Assembly: GCA_958298945.1 (NCBI GenBank)
Contig: OY282605.1
Span: 8,517,811 to 8,581,810, forward strand
DNA: 64,000 nt
Direction of reading: 5' to 3'
DNA from: Atherix ibis
Taxonomy: Eukaryota > Arthropoda > Insecta > Diptera > Athericidae
How positions within the stretch are numbered: the first letter of the stretch is position 1; every line of letters starts with the position of its first letter. Shown piece after piece: positions 1-11,875 of the stretch. A model generated the notes under the pieces. The model saw only the letters and a program-made list of their open reading frames with translations. It had not been told where the DNA came from and did not search any database. Position numbers and translations under genes: made by a program.

Positions 1-19
1 AATATTTTTCATTGCTGAG

Positions 20-343
20 CGCTTTTTACTGTTACATAATTGTGATGCTATTTTTCTTTTTTCTTTGTACTCTTGTTGATTTGTACGTGTATTTCTTTGC
101 AACATATTTTCTTAATTCTAATGCTTCTGCATATGCTTCGTCAAACCATTCTTGATTTCACTCAAAACGTCTTCTACTCGTAGCAACTGTTTCAGTAGTG
201 GATGTCAAAAGTACTTCTTTTAGATTCTTCCATTCATCATCTACATTTTCAGATATTTGCAATGTTCTCAAGGTGTTGTCCATATTATTTTTATACAAAA
301 CAGATTTATACATTAAATTATATAAATAATTAAGTAGTAACAT
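20..343 (-). mobile_element. Non-LTR retrotransposon fragment (endonuclease-RT linker region)
   Basis: Read on the minus strand, one frame gives a block ending WKNLKEVLLTSTTETV, then an RRRFE segment, one in-frame TGA, and then QEWFDEAYAEALELRK and a basic KSTRVQRKK tail. The order 'hydrophobic helix, WFDE, acidic helix, TR.x.R.KK' is what I know from the linker between the endonuclease and reverse transcriptase domains of insect non-LTR elements (often annotated as craniofacial development protein 2-like). No catalytic domain lies inside the window, so the assignment rests on this linker only. The fragment is a relic: it has a stop, no start, and decays towards the left edge. Confidence 0.45.
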
Positions 344-859
344 AGAAGTATAAATAGAATTAAACCATTAAAGTTAAAAGCATTTTCTTGATCTACATAC
401 TTCCCTAATTGGAATAATTATTCAATTATATCATTAACAGTTTTATGTATCTTTTTTGGCACAAATTAATAATTTAGTGTATAAGTTAGAATAAGGATAA
501 AAATTATCTATTGATTTCAAATTTAAAAAGGTCGCCATATTACAAAACACTAAAATGTGTGGCAGTACTAAGTCTTATTCCACTATAAACTCGTTTGTTG
601 TGTAAAATCGCTTTGGAATTATGTGCATTATTGTAAGAAAGTGGAGGTTTTAAAATTTTGTCGCTGAAAACTAACGTTGTCTGACATTGTCGTCAACTCG
701 AGAGTAAACAATACGGCAAACTGAGAGAATTTTGTTGATTGTATAGAGAGCAAAAACGGTTGACATTTGGCTCTGTTTTGATTTTTTGACAGTTCAGTAC
801 TGTCTGAGTAAAGTGGTAGAGTTTTTAGCATAGAAAGTTTTAATAATTTTATAAAAACC

Positions 860-2382
860 ATGAGACCATTTACAAATATGCGAAAACGAAAAATGTTTCG
901 ATTATTTATAATGTTTTCTCAATTTTACATAAATTATAAACGATACCGTCTGTTAAAAAATAAACTTATTAATGAAAATATGGCTGAGCATTTACTACCA
1001 CCGGCTAATACGAGTACAAGAAATGAAAATGGCCAATCACAAAATTCAGCAGTTGAGAATCGATCAATTTTCTTAGGAAAACGTCGAGCAAATAGAAAAC
1101 CAATTCAAGAACGAAATAAAAAATTATTAAGGAGATGTGCTCCAGAAGAGGATCTTCAACGGAAAAAGAATGGATTTTTCGAAAGCCACTTTAAAAGGCT
1201 GAAGGAAGAGGATGTGGATCTTTTTGTACAGTACACAAGAATGCGACCAGAAACATTTGATATTTTGTTTCGTTTACTAGAAAAGGATATTTGTAAAGTC
1301 TATTATATAAAGTGTACAGTATTACCAGAATGTCGTTTGTTTTTAACTTTAATGTAAGCAATTTTTAATAGAAACAAATTCGATTAAAATCAATTTTGAT
1401 GATATTATTTTTATTTATCTTTATCAGGTATTTGGCTAATGGTACAAATAGAGGGGAGTTAGCGCATATGTTTAAATTGGTTGTATCAACTGTACGACTT
1501 ATTATTTTAGAGACGTGCGAGGTGATTTGGAATAAACTTTCTGAATTTTATTTGAATCCGCCCAACGTTTATGAGTGGAAGAAAATTGCTGAAGAATTTC
1601 AGACGAAACACAATTTATCAAACTGTTTAGGTGGGATTGATGCAAAATATATGAAAATAAAATTTACAGGAAAATTTGGTGGTGAAAGGCAGTCATTCTC
1701 CAAATATTATGTTATGGTTCTTATAGCCGTTTGCGATTCAAATCATATATTTAGACTTGTTGATGTTGTTCGCTGCAAAAAAGAGGAAGGCGGTGCATTT
1801 CTGTCTAAAATGTCGTTTGGAAAAGATTTCTCTTTTAATCAGTTCGATATACCACCAACGACAGAGCCATTAAAAAATAGCAATATCGAATTTCCGTATT
1901 TTTTTGCCGGGAATAGTTCATTACCTCTAAAATCACGTGTCATGACAATGTATCCCGATAGAATGTGTAATGAGGAAAAAACATGTTATAATCATAAATT
2001 ATCCAAAGCCCAGAGAACTATAGAAAATGCATTTAGTCTTCTAACTACACGTTGGAAAGTTTTGACTTCTGATATGACATTGTCGCCAACGTACGCCGAA
2101 CACGTTATCCGAGCATGTATGATAGTTCATAATTTTGCAAAAATGAACGATCCTAAAACGTATTGTCCAGAATATTTTATCGATACTGATGGTGAAAACT
2201 TTTTCGTTGACGGTATGTGGCGAAAAGAAATAAAGCAGTTGCCCAGCATTAAAAATTTCGGTACACATTTAGCTTCACCATCAATTATTGAACAACGAGA
2301 GCTATTATGTGAATATTTAAGTACATATTATAATTATATTAAGGATTATATTTTTGAAACAAGTATTATTTTTAAATTTTAG
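860..2382 (+). CDS. PIF/Harbinger (HARBI1-like) transposase, two exons, catalytic Asp replaced
   Basis: Two open segments, 860-1353 and 1428-2382, join across a 74-nt intron (donor AAT|gtaagc at 1354, acceptor ttatcag ending 1427). The join restores the family segment PECRLFLTL-M-YLANGTNRGE, a helix-turn-helix-like region. The C-terminal part is a DDE_Tnp_4 domain: GGIDAKYMKIK holds the first acid, VLIAVCDSNHIFRLVDV is the central strand pair, and KAQRTIENAF holds the final Glu. In Harbinger proteins the second Asp sits in a GDsGYPL-like motif; here the matching site reads AGNSSLPL, so Asp is Asn (codon AAT). The protein is therefore probably inactive although the frame is open for about 480 residues. 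No second (Myb-like) Harbinger ORF, clear terminal inverted repeats or target duplication was found in the flanks. Confidence 0.8.
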
Positions 2383-2949
2383 ATTATATCAACAAGATTT
2401 CTGAAAATAGGCAATCAGCTGATAAATTGTGGGTGTCAAACGTCTTATCCGCCTTGGGTCGAATAGAAGGCATAAATTAGCGAAAATACACTTTATTTTT
2501 CTAAAAGATTTATCAATCGCACTACTGGGTACTTCGAAGTAAGAGCTGTCTCCGAAATCTATGGGTAACTTCGGAGAAAGCAGTAAATTCGAGAAGGCAT
2601 TAAAGATAAAATGGCCTTCTTTACTGAGCCAGAAATACTTGAATTAAATTTTAATAAAGACCATCTTCACGATCATACTTGAATTAAATTTAACAATTGA
2701 ATTTAAACTGAAGTCTTTTTTTTGTTTCTTCAAGGACAGAGTTTTGTATAAATAGGATTTTGATAATAAATTCAGTATTAATATTGAACTCTTGGGTTTT
2801 TAATGATATATTCCCTTCGATATAACCTATTTGAATTTTTTTCCATTACCAATCTTACTGGCAAAGAATTTATAATCTTAAAGCATAACTAAAGTCTGGG
2901 TTGAGCGATGACTTTAAATTGATTTAAAATTTATTTCCACTGCAATCAA
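2383..2949. other. Non-coding flank of the Harbinger element
   Basis: AT-rich sequence with no open frame of note. It probably includes the 3' end of the Harbinger element and the decayed end of the next DD41D relic; I could not place either boundary. Confidence 0.4.
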
Positions 2950-3890
2950 TCTCAGTTGTCCAAACAAATTACACGCCATTTTGTTTTCGTCGATTCCGTT
3001 CCGGTATCTGTGATGTTAAAGATACTTTTCGCAAACGTAGGCCCATCGAATAATCGATAAAATCATGCAAATGATGGAAGTAAACCAAGAGCTAAGTAAC
3101 ATAAATTGCTCACTGAAATCATTCCTAATTTGTCCATTGTTTCACGTACTGTGTGGCATTTAGCGCCGTCTTGTCAAAACCACATGTCGTTCAGATGCAG
3201 TTCTTGTATTTTGGGCAAAAAAAGTTCGAAATCATCAAGCGATAGCAGGCGCCATTGACAGTAACGTTCCGGCCCGCGTTATCTTTAAAGAATCGTCATC
3301 AATGATTCCACCAGCCTATAAACGGCACCAAACAATGCATTTTTCTGGGTGCAATGGGAGTTCTTTTCTTGCCTGTGGTTGTTCATCAGACTAAATGCGA
3401 CAATTTTGCTTATTCACATACCCATTCAACCAGAAATGAGCTTCGTCGGTAAACATTTTTTTGTTGTTGTAAAAAAATGGATTTTCCTCGAATTGCTCTA
3501 AGACCCACTCACCGAAAATTTGACGCTTTCGCAGGTCGTTCCCCTTCAGGACCAAGATCCTTGCGTAAAATTTTCCCCATAGTCGAGTAACACAATCCCA
3601 ATTTCTGTGAACGGGGATGGATGGACTAACCCGTGGTCTTCACACTACGGCAGCAACATTTTCCTCTGTACGCACTCTACGCACACGGGTTAGTGGTTTG
3701 GTGTCCAATAGCGTAAAATTGCTGCGAAATGGCTTAAATTGCTTGCTCAGTAGGTCGATTATGGCGACCATAAAATGGCCGAAGTACTTGAAACACATTT
3801 TTTTACAGAGCACGAATTTTGATAATAAAATTCAATTATTTGTAAGCGTTACTCGGGTGTAAATGCTAATGTCTCCATGATAAAATGGCA
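2950..3890 (-). mobile_element. DD41D (rosa-like) Tc1/mariner relic
   Basis: Minus-strand reading in broken frames gives an N-terminal part (MGKILRKDLG), then FTDEAHFWLNGYVNKQNC with the first catalytic Asp, LHPEKCIVWC, an AGGII segment, DNAGRNVTVNG, and LNDMWF*QDGAKCHT with the second Asp of the DDE/D triad. These are landmarks of the IS630/Tc1/mariner group with DD41D spacing, common in insects. There are stops and frameshifts throughout (for instance WF*QDG), so it is a pseudogene. The C-terminal part with the third Asp is missing or unrecognisable, and the ends are approximate because I found no inverted repeats. Confidence 0.7.
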
Positions 3891-4499
3891 AAGCTAACTG
3901 GCCACTTTTGACTCTGACACAAGCCACGTGTCAAGCGTGATCTGTCAAAATTACAAACTTGAAAAACCAACACCACAAAAATCACCCGCTATAAACATAA
4001 TCAAACAGCCTTCGAATTCCTCATGCTACCCTTAATCTATTGAAACCAAATTGTTAACAATTTTACTTGATCCTAATTATATACAAACCTATGTCATTGA
4101 CCTGTTACGTTACTCTAAATAAATATCAACAAAGGCTATTAATAAATTTTAAAATAATATTTTTCATAATTGACAACTTTTCCAATAATAAAGTTTTTGT
4201 CAATTGGAAAAAAAATGAAATTATATCCAAGAAATTCAGTTTTTTGTACAACTGTTTTGTGCCAGAGGTGAGATCAGAAATACCTTTGCACCTGCCCAGA
4301 TTATATTCTTTAAAAAAAATGCATGTCCTTGTATTTTCGTCTAAGAAAAAAAATTGGCTTGTTACAACATTTTGTGTAGTTCTAGATAACATTAAAATTA
4401 TATATAAAAAAAATTGGGCGAGTCTTACAGCAGTCGCCAATGTAACATCTAACCTCGGAAATCGTGAATTAACTAATTTTTTTCCGGCTCTGGGACGGT

Positions 4500-4886
4500 A
4501 TAACGGGTCATGTTAGAAATACGTCCAGCTGTGTTCTAAATAACTCTGGTATATGGTTCCATCAAGATGGAGCTATAGCTCATATCACAAGAGCGAAAAT
4601 TGTGATTCTTCGAGAACTTTTCGATGACCGAATAAATGGCGACATCATTACCCAGATTTGAGGGCCCCCAATTTTTTTTCTGAGGTTTCTTCAAAGAACG
4701 GATTTACGTGAACAAACCACAAAACATAAAGCAGAATATTCGAACGGAAATTGCAAATTCGGAGCCAGAAAGGGTGCGCACCATAATACAAAATGCCTTA
4801 GAAAGACCCATTAACTGCCAATAACAAAATGGAAGTCCTTTAAGATATATTATTTTTCACAGTCTTGTATTGGTTGGCCCACCCTG
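4500..4886 (+). mobile_element. 3' part of another DD41D-type transposon
   Basis: The plus strand encodes IWFHQDGAIAH (second catalytic Asp) followed by a VILRELFDDRING segment. Further on are broken pieces matching the C-terminal 'EIANSEPE...NALERP' region of a different DD41D subfamily. The copy ends at TTGGCCCACCCTG with a TA at 4887-4888, which resembles the ACAGGGTGG terminus of the element at 5968. Upstream sequence (about 3900-4500) is AT-rich and unidentified. It is a frameshifted relic. Confidence 0.55.
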
Positions 4887-5436
4887 TAGTTGACAAGTGT
4901 TTGTTCGTTTAGGACGGTCAAATTCTAAATGAATCTTCTCGCTGTATTTCCCTTATTATCTGGGATATTATTTTTCATACTTATATTTAAAAAAAATTTA
5001 ATAAATTACACTTTCATTTAAAAAAATAAATAAATAAAATCATTTAAAAATACCAAAGTTGTGTTCATTTTAAATCAGTCAGTTCAAAATGGCCCACCCT
5101 GTGTTATAATACAACACATAAAATTATTTAATTTATATTATGAAAAAAAAAAATGCCCTACCCAAAATCCAAAAAAAAACTACGTCTGGCAGCAGGAATA
5201 AAAACAATTTTTAAAATATACACAAAATTATCAAAATAATATTGATAAAATTCGAATTTAATGGCAAGCAGAAATATTGAAAATTATTCGATTTTTCGCA
5301 TCAAAAATCCTTTTTTTCATTCTGTCTCGTTCACTATCATATCATAAAAAGAGATACACTAATTTATAAATTAAAAAAAAATATAGCGAAACTATCCTGA
5401 AAACAAACTACGGTCGACTAAGAACAGGCACAGAGA
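4887..5436. other. AT-rich spacer with a second GGCCCACCCTGT end
   Basis: No gene. Near 5090-5102 the sequence AATGGCCCACCCTGTG repeats the terminus seen at about 4874-4886, suggesting the end of a second, mostly deleted transposon of the same type. Confidence 0.35.
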
Positions 5437-5446
5437 AAACATTTCT

Positions 5447-5842
5447 CGTCGATGCTCGAGAATATTGACACAAGTCAAAAAAAAGTGAACTTTTCAGAGT
5501 AACTGTTTAAAAATTTCTTGTTTGGTTCGTGGTTTTTATAAAGTCCTGAATTTTAAAAACTTAAATTTTTGTTTGTTCATATAACAAGTAGATTCACATT
5601 GCACGTGAGTTGGAATTCGGAGCACAACTAGAATTATGTCGATATTCGTGATCGCAGATTCGCGACTTCGTCCTGGAGGAAGAACGATCGCAGATTCGCG
5701 ACTTTGTCCTGGAGAAAGAACGGTAAAACCGCTGTCTAGCGTCTAATTTTGGATAAACAAATAATATATTTCGTTGACCATTTTAACAATAAAAACGAAA
5801 ATGGCAATTTTTAACTTGTGTCACTATTCTCGAGCATCGACG
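5447..5842. mobile_element. MITE-like element with 29-bp terminal inverted repeats
   Basis: The left end (5447-5475, beginning CGTCGATGCTCGAGAATA) and the right end (5814-5842) are reverse complements over 29 bp with one mismatch. The interior is non-coding and contains a 36-bp direct repeat at 5650 and 5686 with core GATCGCAGATTCGCGACTT. Size (about 0.4 kb), lack of coding capacity and inverted ends fit a non-autonomous DNA transposon. The superfamily is unknown, and I could not define a target-site duplication. Confidence 0.65.
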
Positions 5843-5967
5843 ATCTGTTTTTAATCTTTTTTTCCTTTTTGTTATTTAAAAACATTTTTATTATTTAAAT
5901 AATATAATTTTGTTTACTTTTAAACGGAACATTTATTTAACGTCAATCCAACTCCTTCAACAACATA

Positions 5968-7190
5968 CAGGGTGGTCCATCTAGCGGTTGAATTTTGAAC
6001 CACTATTTATTTGAAGTACTTGAGTGTTAAATGTCATCACGAATTGACAGATTGTTAGTTTAAAGTTAGAATTTTACGAAATGGTAATCCATACGCTTTG
6101 AGAAAACTGGGAAATATTGAGAACTTATTTCCCAAACTGTGAGAAATTTAAAAAAAAAATGAGCAAAGATCGAATACCATCACGTGAATTTGTGGACAAA
6201 TTCGTGAAGGGAGTTCGCGAAACTGGTTTGTTGGTTGCCAAAGCAACTCGTTCCCGCTCTAATACAGGGCGTACGACAGAGAATATTGCCGCCGTTGCTG
6301 AAAATGTCAGTGATCATCCATCAACATCAACTCGTCACCATTCTCAGGAATTGAACATTTCTCGTACTTCTCTATTGAGCACAAAGACCTCGGTACGAAA
6401 GCTTACAAAGTTCAATTAGTCCAACAACTAAAGCCGCATGATCATCCGATGCGTTTTCGGTTCGCCCAATGGGCTCAAGATCAATTGGTCGAAGATGAGC
6501 ATTTTTACCGAAAAATCATCTTTTCGCATGAGGCCCATTTCCACCTCGGTGGGTATGCTAACAAACAAAATTGAACCATCTGGGGCTCAGAAAATCCATA
6601 CGTCACCATGGAAAAGCCGATGCATCCACAACGAGTCACAGTTTGGTGTGGATTTTGGACTGGAGGCATTATGACCCGTTTTTCTTCGAAAACGATGAAG
6701 GAGCCGCCGTTACGGTCAATGGTGAGCGCTATCGTGGCATGCTCAACGAATTTTTGTTTCCAAAAGTTGAAGAGAATGGCATGGACGACATTTGGTTTCA
6801 ACAGGACGGGACCACTTGCCACACAGCCAACGTAACAGTCAAACAATTGGCCGCCTCGGAGCTGTGATTTGAGCCCGTTGGATTATTTTCTGTGGAGAGC
6901 CGTTAAGGATAAATGTAACGCAAGCCATCCAGAGACAATTGAGGCCTTGAAACACGAAATCAAAGTTGCCATTGAAGAGATACAGGCCCAGACAATCGAA
7001 AATGTACTGAAAAATTGGGTCGAGCGAATGGGGTACTGTAAGGCCAGCTGAGGTAGTCAATTAAATGATGTTGTATTTCATTCTTAAATTTCAAAGTTCA
7101 ATCTTTCTAATAAAACCGGAAATTTAAAAAAATATACATTAGTTTTTTTTATTTACTTTTTAAAATGCAACTTTTAAATGGTCCTTTCTG
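5968..7190 (+). mobile_element. DD41D (rosa-like) transposon, 1223 bp, dead
   Basis: Flanking TA dinucleotides (5966-5967 and 7191-7192) bracket imperfect terminal inverted repeats: CAGGGTGGTCCATCTA at the left, and the complement CAGAAAGGACCATTTA at the right. The coding strand is plus but broken into several frames: an N-terminal piece at 6150-6419 (SREFVDKFVKGVRETG), then FSHEAHFHLGGY (His at the catalytic Asp neighbour), VTVWCGFWTGGI, AVTVNGERYRGML, DDIWFQQDGTTCHTA (second Asp), and after a deletion LSPLDYFLWRAVKDKC (third Asp) to FWVERMGYCKAS-like C-terminus ending 7051. At least three frameshifts and one stop in GYANKQN* rule out function. It is the most complete DD41D copy in the window. 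Confidence 0.8.
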
Positions 7191-7192
7191 TA

Positions 7193-10100
7193 CTTATATA
7201 ACTTTTACATTTTGATGTTAATGAGTTTATGTATAAAATTCAACTGAATTATTTAAATTCTATTAATACAAATGAAAAAAAATTAATTCTAATCCAAGCC
7301 TACGTGATTTTAGGGTACTTATGCACTACAGCCATATGCTATAGTCACGAGCAAACTGCATTATTCTTCCAAAAAACGAGATGCAAATATTCCAACTCAG
7401 CTCAATTTTGTAATAAACACTATTTTTCCTCTGTCTGGTTTCGGTTATCATTAACATGTGAAAGAAAGAAAAATAGAATATTCTAGCGAAAAAATCTCTC
7501 ACATTTTATTTTTGTCATTCCTATCAATACATCACACCGAAAGAGTGAAAGAGTAAGAATCAATTAAAATAAGCGCGCGCTTCTCCCTATTTCCCGCAAT
7601 AAATTTCTGTCATATTCACGAAATTACTCACATATACCGAAATAATTAAAACTATAATACCATATATATATATATATATTGTATATATACACGTATTATA
7701 AATAAATTCGAATATGTATATATTTCCGGTTTCATCTGTTTCATTTCATATTTATAAATAAATTTTACAATCTAAAATTTAAAAACATTTTGGTTTAATT
7801 TCATTTTAAAATTGATTTATTTCATTATTTCTTTAATTATTAATTGTTGTTTATTCTTACTTAATAATAATTCTTATTATCTAATTATTTATAATAATTA
7901 TAATAATAATAATAATAATAGTTTTATTAATAATAAGAATAGTAATAATTATAATTTGTTTAATAATATTGATACAGTTTAACCAAAAATGAAAATAACA
8001 AAATGTTCTTAAACGAAATAAATGTGCTTTTTTTTAATAAAGTTGATGGAGATTGACTGAATTCTTTTTTTTTAAATCAATTTTCACTTTTAAATAATAA
8101 TAATTCAATTTCTGTAAATTAATCAACAACAAAAAAATGGGGAAATAATTATAAAAATATTTCATTTATTAAATGATAAAAATGATAAAACGAAACGTGT
8201 CGTTCGTACTTTTAAATAAGATTAAAAATAAAATAACTTAAATTTAACAATTATCAAAATATTTGTTTTATTAAACAATATATAATAATTTGACCCGAAA
8301 TTCTCTTTGGAACATTTCATTTTAATTTTACATCAATTCCCTTTCGTTTCTTCTTCAATTCAAAAGTTTCCATATCAATTTCCATTAATTTTTGAAGTTT
8401 TACTATTTATTTATATTGTTTTTAATTGAAAAAGAAACTCTTTCCTTTCATTTAAAAATAGTTAAATTTCTTCCATTTATTTTTGGTGTTAACTGTAGAT
8501 GATTTTCTTATATAATATATTTTTATATTTATAGTTTATCTAATAATTATTAAGTTTTACAAAAAAAAAATAATTTCTTGAAAATCGTGTTTTTATTTTT
8601 CTTTAGTTGGTACTATACTTCCAATTATATTTTTGACAATTTTTTTCTTAAATTATATTTTCTCGTTTTTTTTTTTTGTATTTATTTGAATATTTTTTAT
8701 ATGAGATTCAATTTAGTTAATTTCTAATGAATTCAAAAATAAAAAATTTATGCCAATCAGTATGTTTATACACACCGCCGCTGATCAATATTGATGTTCA
8801 TTTCCATTTAATGAAAAATGAAAATTTCTAATGTTCCATTACCAGTGTTCTCGCAGAGAGAGATGATGACATTTGCTCTATGCTGCGGCCTGACCTATAA
8901 GCGCGTATCATTGAATATATTTACAGCGGTGTCAATTAGTATTCAAAGTTAATTTGAAGAAATTACTGCAAAAATAATTCAAATAAACACAAACCGAGAT
9001 AATTTTATTGCTTGTTATTTATTTTGTTTGTTAAACTTAATTGTTTATTTAACAATTTTCTAATTTTATATATAATTGATATTGTTCGTTATATTTATGT
9101 GTGTGTGTGTGTGTATGTGTGTTATCTAATAAAATAAAATTTTAACTTTCTTTCTTATAAATAAAAAAATAAATAACCATTAATTTTTAAGAAAACAAAA
9201 AGAAAAAAAAGAAAATAAAAATAATTTTAAGCTAATAATAATCAAACAAATTTCTATTATTATTTTCAATATTGATATGATTATTATTGATGATGATATC
9301 TCTAAAACCAGGAAATATTTAAAGAATAAAATTTAATAATAGAAATAATAATAACTGATTACCGTATAATTATTAATATTTATAAGTAAATAAGTGTAGG
9401 GGGTTGTCTTATAATTGACTAGAATTAAATATAGATAATTTTATTTTATTATTTTTTTTTGTTCATTTTTTTTAAATTCTTATTTGTTATTATTAATTTT
9501 AAGTAGTTATTTTTAATGTATTATATATTAGATAATTTTTTTATTTTTTTTTTATCTTCGTTATTTAGTTATTGTAGATTTTTTATCTATTAAATTTATT
9601 TATATTCTTGTGTATAGATTTTTCTTTATGTATATTTGTGAATAAAATTGCAATTATAATAATAATAATATTTATATAAAAATTTCATATTTAACAATAA
9701 AAATTTGCATTTATTTGTTCTTTGTTCTTTGTTTATAAAATACGATTTCGTAAATAGTTTTGTTAAATTTTATGTAATTTTCAATTTGATCATATATATA
9801 AATATAAAAAAATTACAAATTTTGGTAATTTTCTTTTTTAAATAAACATTTATGATTTTTCGTTTTTCAATTGAAAAAATATTAAATATTATTTTTTATA
9901 TTTACTATCGTGTTTTTCGTATTTTTTTTTTGTTTTATAGAAAATTTGTAGCAATTGTCATAAGAATTCCAAAAAGGATTTTTAAAAGGTTTTTTTTTGT
10001 ACATTTTTATATTTTGAAGTAATTTTTTATGAAACCGTTTATAAGAAATTTGTTTACTTTTTAGTAAAATTTTTACTTTAATATAATTGCTAATAAAAAA

Positions 10101-10577
10101 AATATCTTTTATTCTTCGAATGGACAATTTTTTTTTTTTTTTTCTAAAAACTATTTTTATTATTTTAGTTTTTAACATGAAAAATTGGTGAATTTTTTTA
10201 TTTTTAATTTATTTGATAAAGTGAAATTTATATTTAACGTGTATTTATTGTGGCAAAAGAACAGAAGTTTTTGTATGAATTTATTAAAAACATATTTACC
10301 ATCTTTCAAATAGTTTTTTTTTTTTGTTATTGTTAAAAATTCTACCATATTTAAAATATTTGTGTTGGATCGCTGTCAATACTTTTTAATTACATAGTTT
10401 TTAAAAAATTATTTTCAGATTTTTGTAATTTTTGTAAAAAAAAATCGATTGTATTTAATCAATTTAAAAAAAAGTATTTACAATTTGTCAAAATTTCGAA
10501 ATAGTAAATAATTAAAACAAATTGTAATATTCACGATTGGACGGATGTTTTTTATATTGAATTTATTTATTTATGAA
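7193..10577. other. Long AT-rich non-coding stretch
   Basis: No supported gene. It contains a (TA)n run near 7663-7680, AAT-type repeats near 7895-7920, a (GT)n run near 9098-9117 and many A or T homopolymers. A less AT-rich patch at about 8765-8935 was examined and not assigned. It lies 3' of the RBM24-like gene and is taken as intergenic. Confidence 0.5.
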
Positions 10578-10579
10578 TA

Positions 10580-11873
10580 CGTGGGCTACTATATATATTT
10601 CTGGCCTAATAATGAAAATGCGAATATTTATCAACGAAAAAGGTTTTATTGTTTTTCAAAATATTCTCCATCAAGATTTATACACTTTTGCATGCGCTCA
10701 AACCAATTTTCGAAGCACTTTTTCCACTCCGATTGAGACACCTCCAAAACATGGTTTTTGAATGCTTCAACAGCATCTTCTGGCGACGAAAATCGTTGAC
10801 CACGCATTTTTTTCTTGATGTGTGGGAATAAAAAGAAGTCATTGGGTGCCAAGTCAGGGCTGTACGGAGGATGACCCATCAATTCGACGTTTTGTCCGGT
10901 CAAAAAGGCGCTGGTTTGAGCCGATGTGTGAGAGCTCGCATTGTCATGGTGCACAATGATTCGACTTCTCTTGTTCGTTTTTCGAATTTCTCCGAAGACT
11001 TCAGGCAAACAAATGGTGGTGTACCACTCAGAATTGACCGTCCTACGTTGCACAAGCGGAACAGTCGCCACATGACCAGTTTTGCCAAAGAAACAAGCGA
11101 CCATTTGCTTCGAAGTGCTTCTTCCACGAACAACTTTCGTTGGATTTGACTCGTCTTGGAAGACCCACACGGTCGATTGCTGTTTTGTTTCGGGCTCATA
11201 CGCATAGATCCATGATTCGTCACCTGTGACGATCTTATAAACGTCTTTTGAAGCACCGCGATCGTATTTTTTCAGCATTTCTTTACACCAATCCACACGA
11301 GCCTTTTTTTGAGCGATTGTCAAATTGTGCGGGATCCAACGAGAACAAACCTTTTTTACGGCCAGGTGTTCATGCAATATCGAATGTATGCTGGTGGGAG
11401 AAATGCCTAGGCATGCCTCTATCTCACGGTATGTCACATGACGGTCTTGCATTATCAGTTCACGTACGGCATCGATGTTTTCTGGAACAACGGCTGTTTT
11501 TGGACGACCTTCACGGAATTCGTCTTTGAGCGAGCGTCGGCCACGATTGAATTCGTTGTACCAGTTTTTCACAGTGCTATAGGATGGTGCTTCATAGCCA
11601 TACAAAGATTTAAGTTCATCGATGCACTCTTGTCGTGATAATCCACGTCGAAAGTTGTGAAAAATGATCGCACGAAAATGTTCACGAGTTAATTCCATTT
11701 TTTTGCCAAATTGATTTTTTCAAGTCACTGTAAACAACACAAATGATAGTCGTACGTCAAAACGTTCTGAGTACGTTTATGCTAAAAAATGTCAAACTTT
11801 CCAATGGAAATGTCAGATCGCACCTGGCAACACTTAGTGTTGCCTAGGCCAGAAATATATATAGTAGCCTACG
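10580..11873 (-). mobile_element. Intact mariner transposon, copy 1 (1294 bp)
   Basis: The element is bounded by TA duplications (10578-10579 and 11874-11875) and 29-bp terminal inverted repeats that differ at one base: CGTGGGCTACTATATATA at the low end and CGTAGGCTACTATATATA, read inwards, at the high end. It encloses one uninterrupted 350-codon transposase. A 19-bp palindrome GGCAACACTTAGTGTTGCC lies just inside the 5' end only (11826-11844). A second copy of the same 1294-bp length, TIR asymmetry and protein lies at 32734-34027 in opposite orientation. The lack of any decay points to recent transposition. Confidence 0.97.
10646..11698 (-). CDS. Mariner (DD34D) transposase, intact, copy 1
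   Basis: A 350-residue protein of normal mariner length. The N-terminal half (about residues 5-110) carries two helix-turn-helix units that bind the inverted repeats; SLKDEFREGRPKT resembles the linker, and VKKVCSRWIPHNLT is the WVPHEL-type motif. The catalytic domain has GDESW (first Asp, about residue 159), HHDNASSHT (second Asp) and PPYSPDLAPNDFFLFP (third Asp) with exactly 34 residues between the second and third acids, i.e. DD34D. It ends CINLDGEYFEKQ. The enzyme would excise and insert the element at TA sites by cut-and-paste. The chosen Met is preceded by an A-rich leader and the frame starts 175 nt inside the element, as usual. Nothing argues against activity. Confidence 0.97.
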   Translation of the reverse strand: MELTREHFRAIIFHNFRRGLSRQECIDELKSLYGYEAPSYSTVKNWYNEFNRGRRSLKDEFREGRPKTAVVPENIDAVRELIMQDRHVTYREIEACLGISPTSIHSILHEHLAVKKVCSRWIPHNLTIAQKKARVDWCKEMLKKYDRGASKDVYKIVTGDESWIYAYEPETKQQSTVWVFQDESNPTKVVRGRSTSKQMVACFFGKTGHVATVPLVQRRTVNSEWYTTICLPEVFGEIRKTNKRSRIIVHHDNASSHTSAQTSAFLTGQNVELMGHPPYSPDLAPNDFFLFPHIKKKMRGQRFSSPEDAVEAFKNHVLEVSQSEWKKCFENWFERMQKCINLDGEYFEKQ

Positions 11874-11875
11874 TA

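Noticed and set aside
4067..4516. 149-codon plus-strand open frame
   Set aside because: Low-complexity Lys/Phe/Ile/Asn composition typical of AT-rich non-coding DNA; its end runs into a transposon relic.
8765..8935. GC-richer patch with weakly similar ends (ACACCGCCGCTGATCAATATT and ACACCGCTGTAAATATATTC in inverted form)
   Set aside because: The match needs a gap and several mismatches; not enough to call a MITE without more copies.
9882..10178. 98-codon Lys/Ile-rich open frame
   Set aside because: Pure product of A/T homopolymers.
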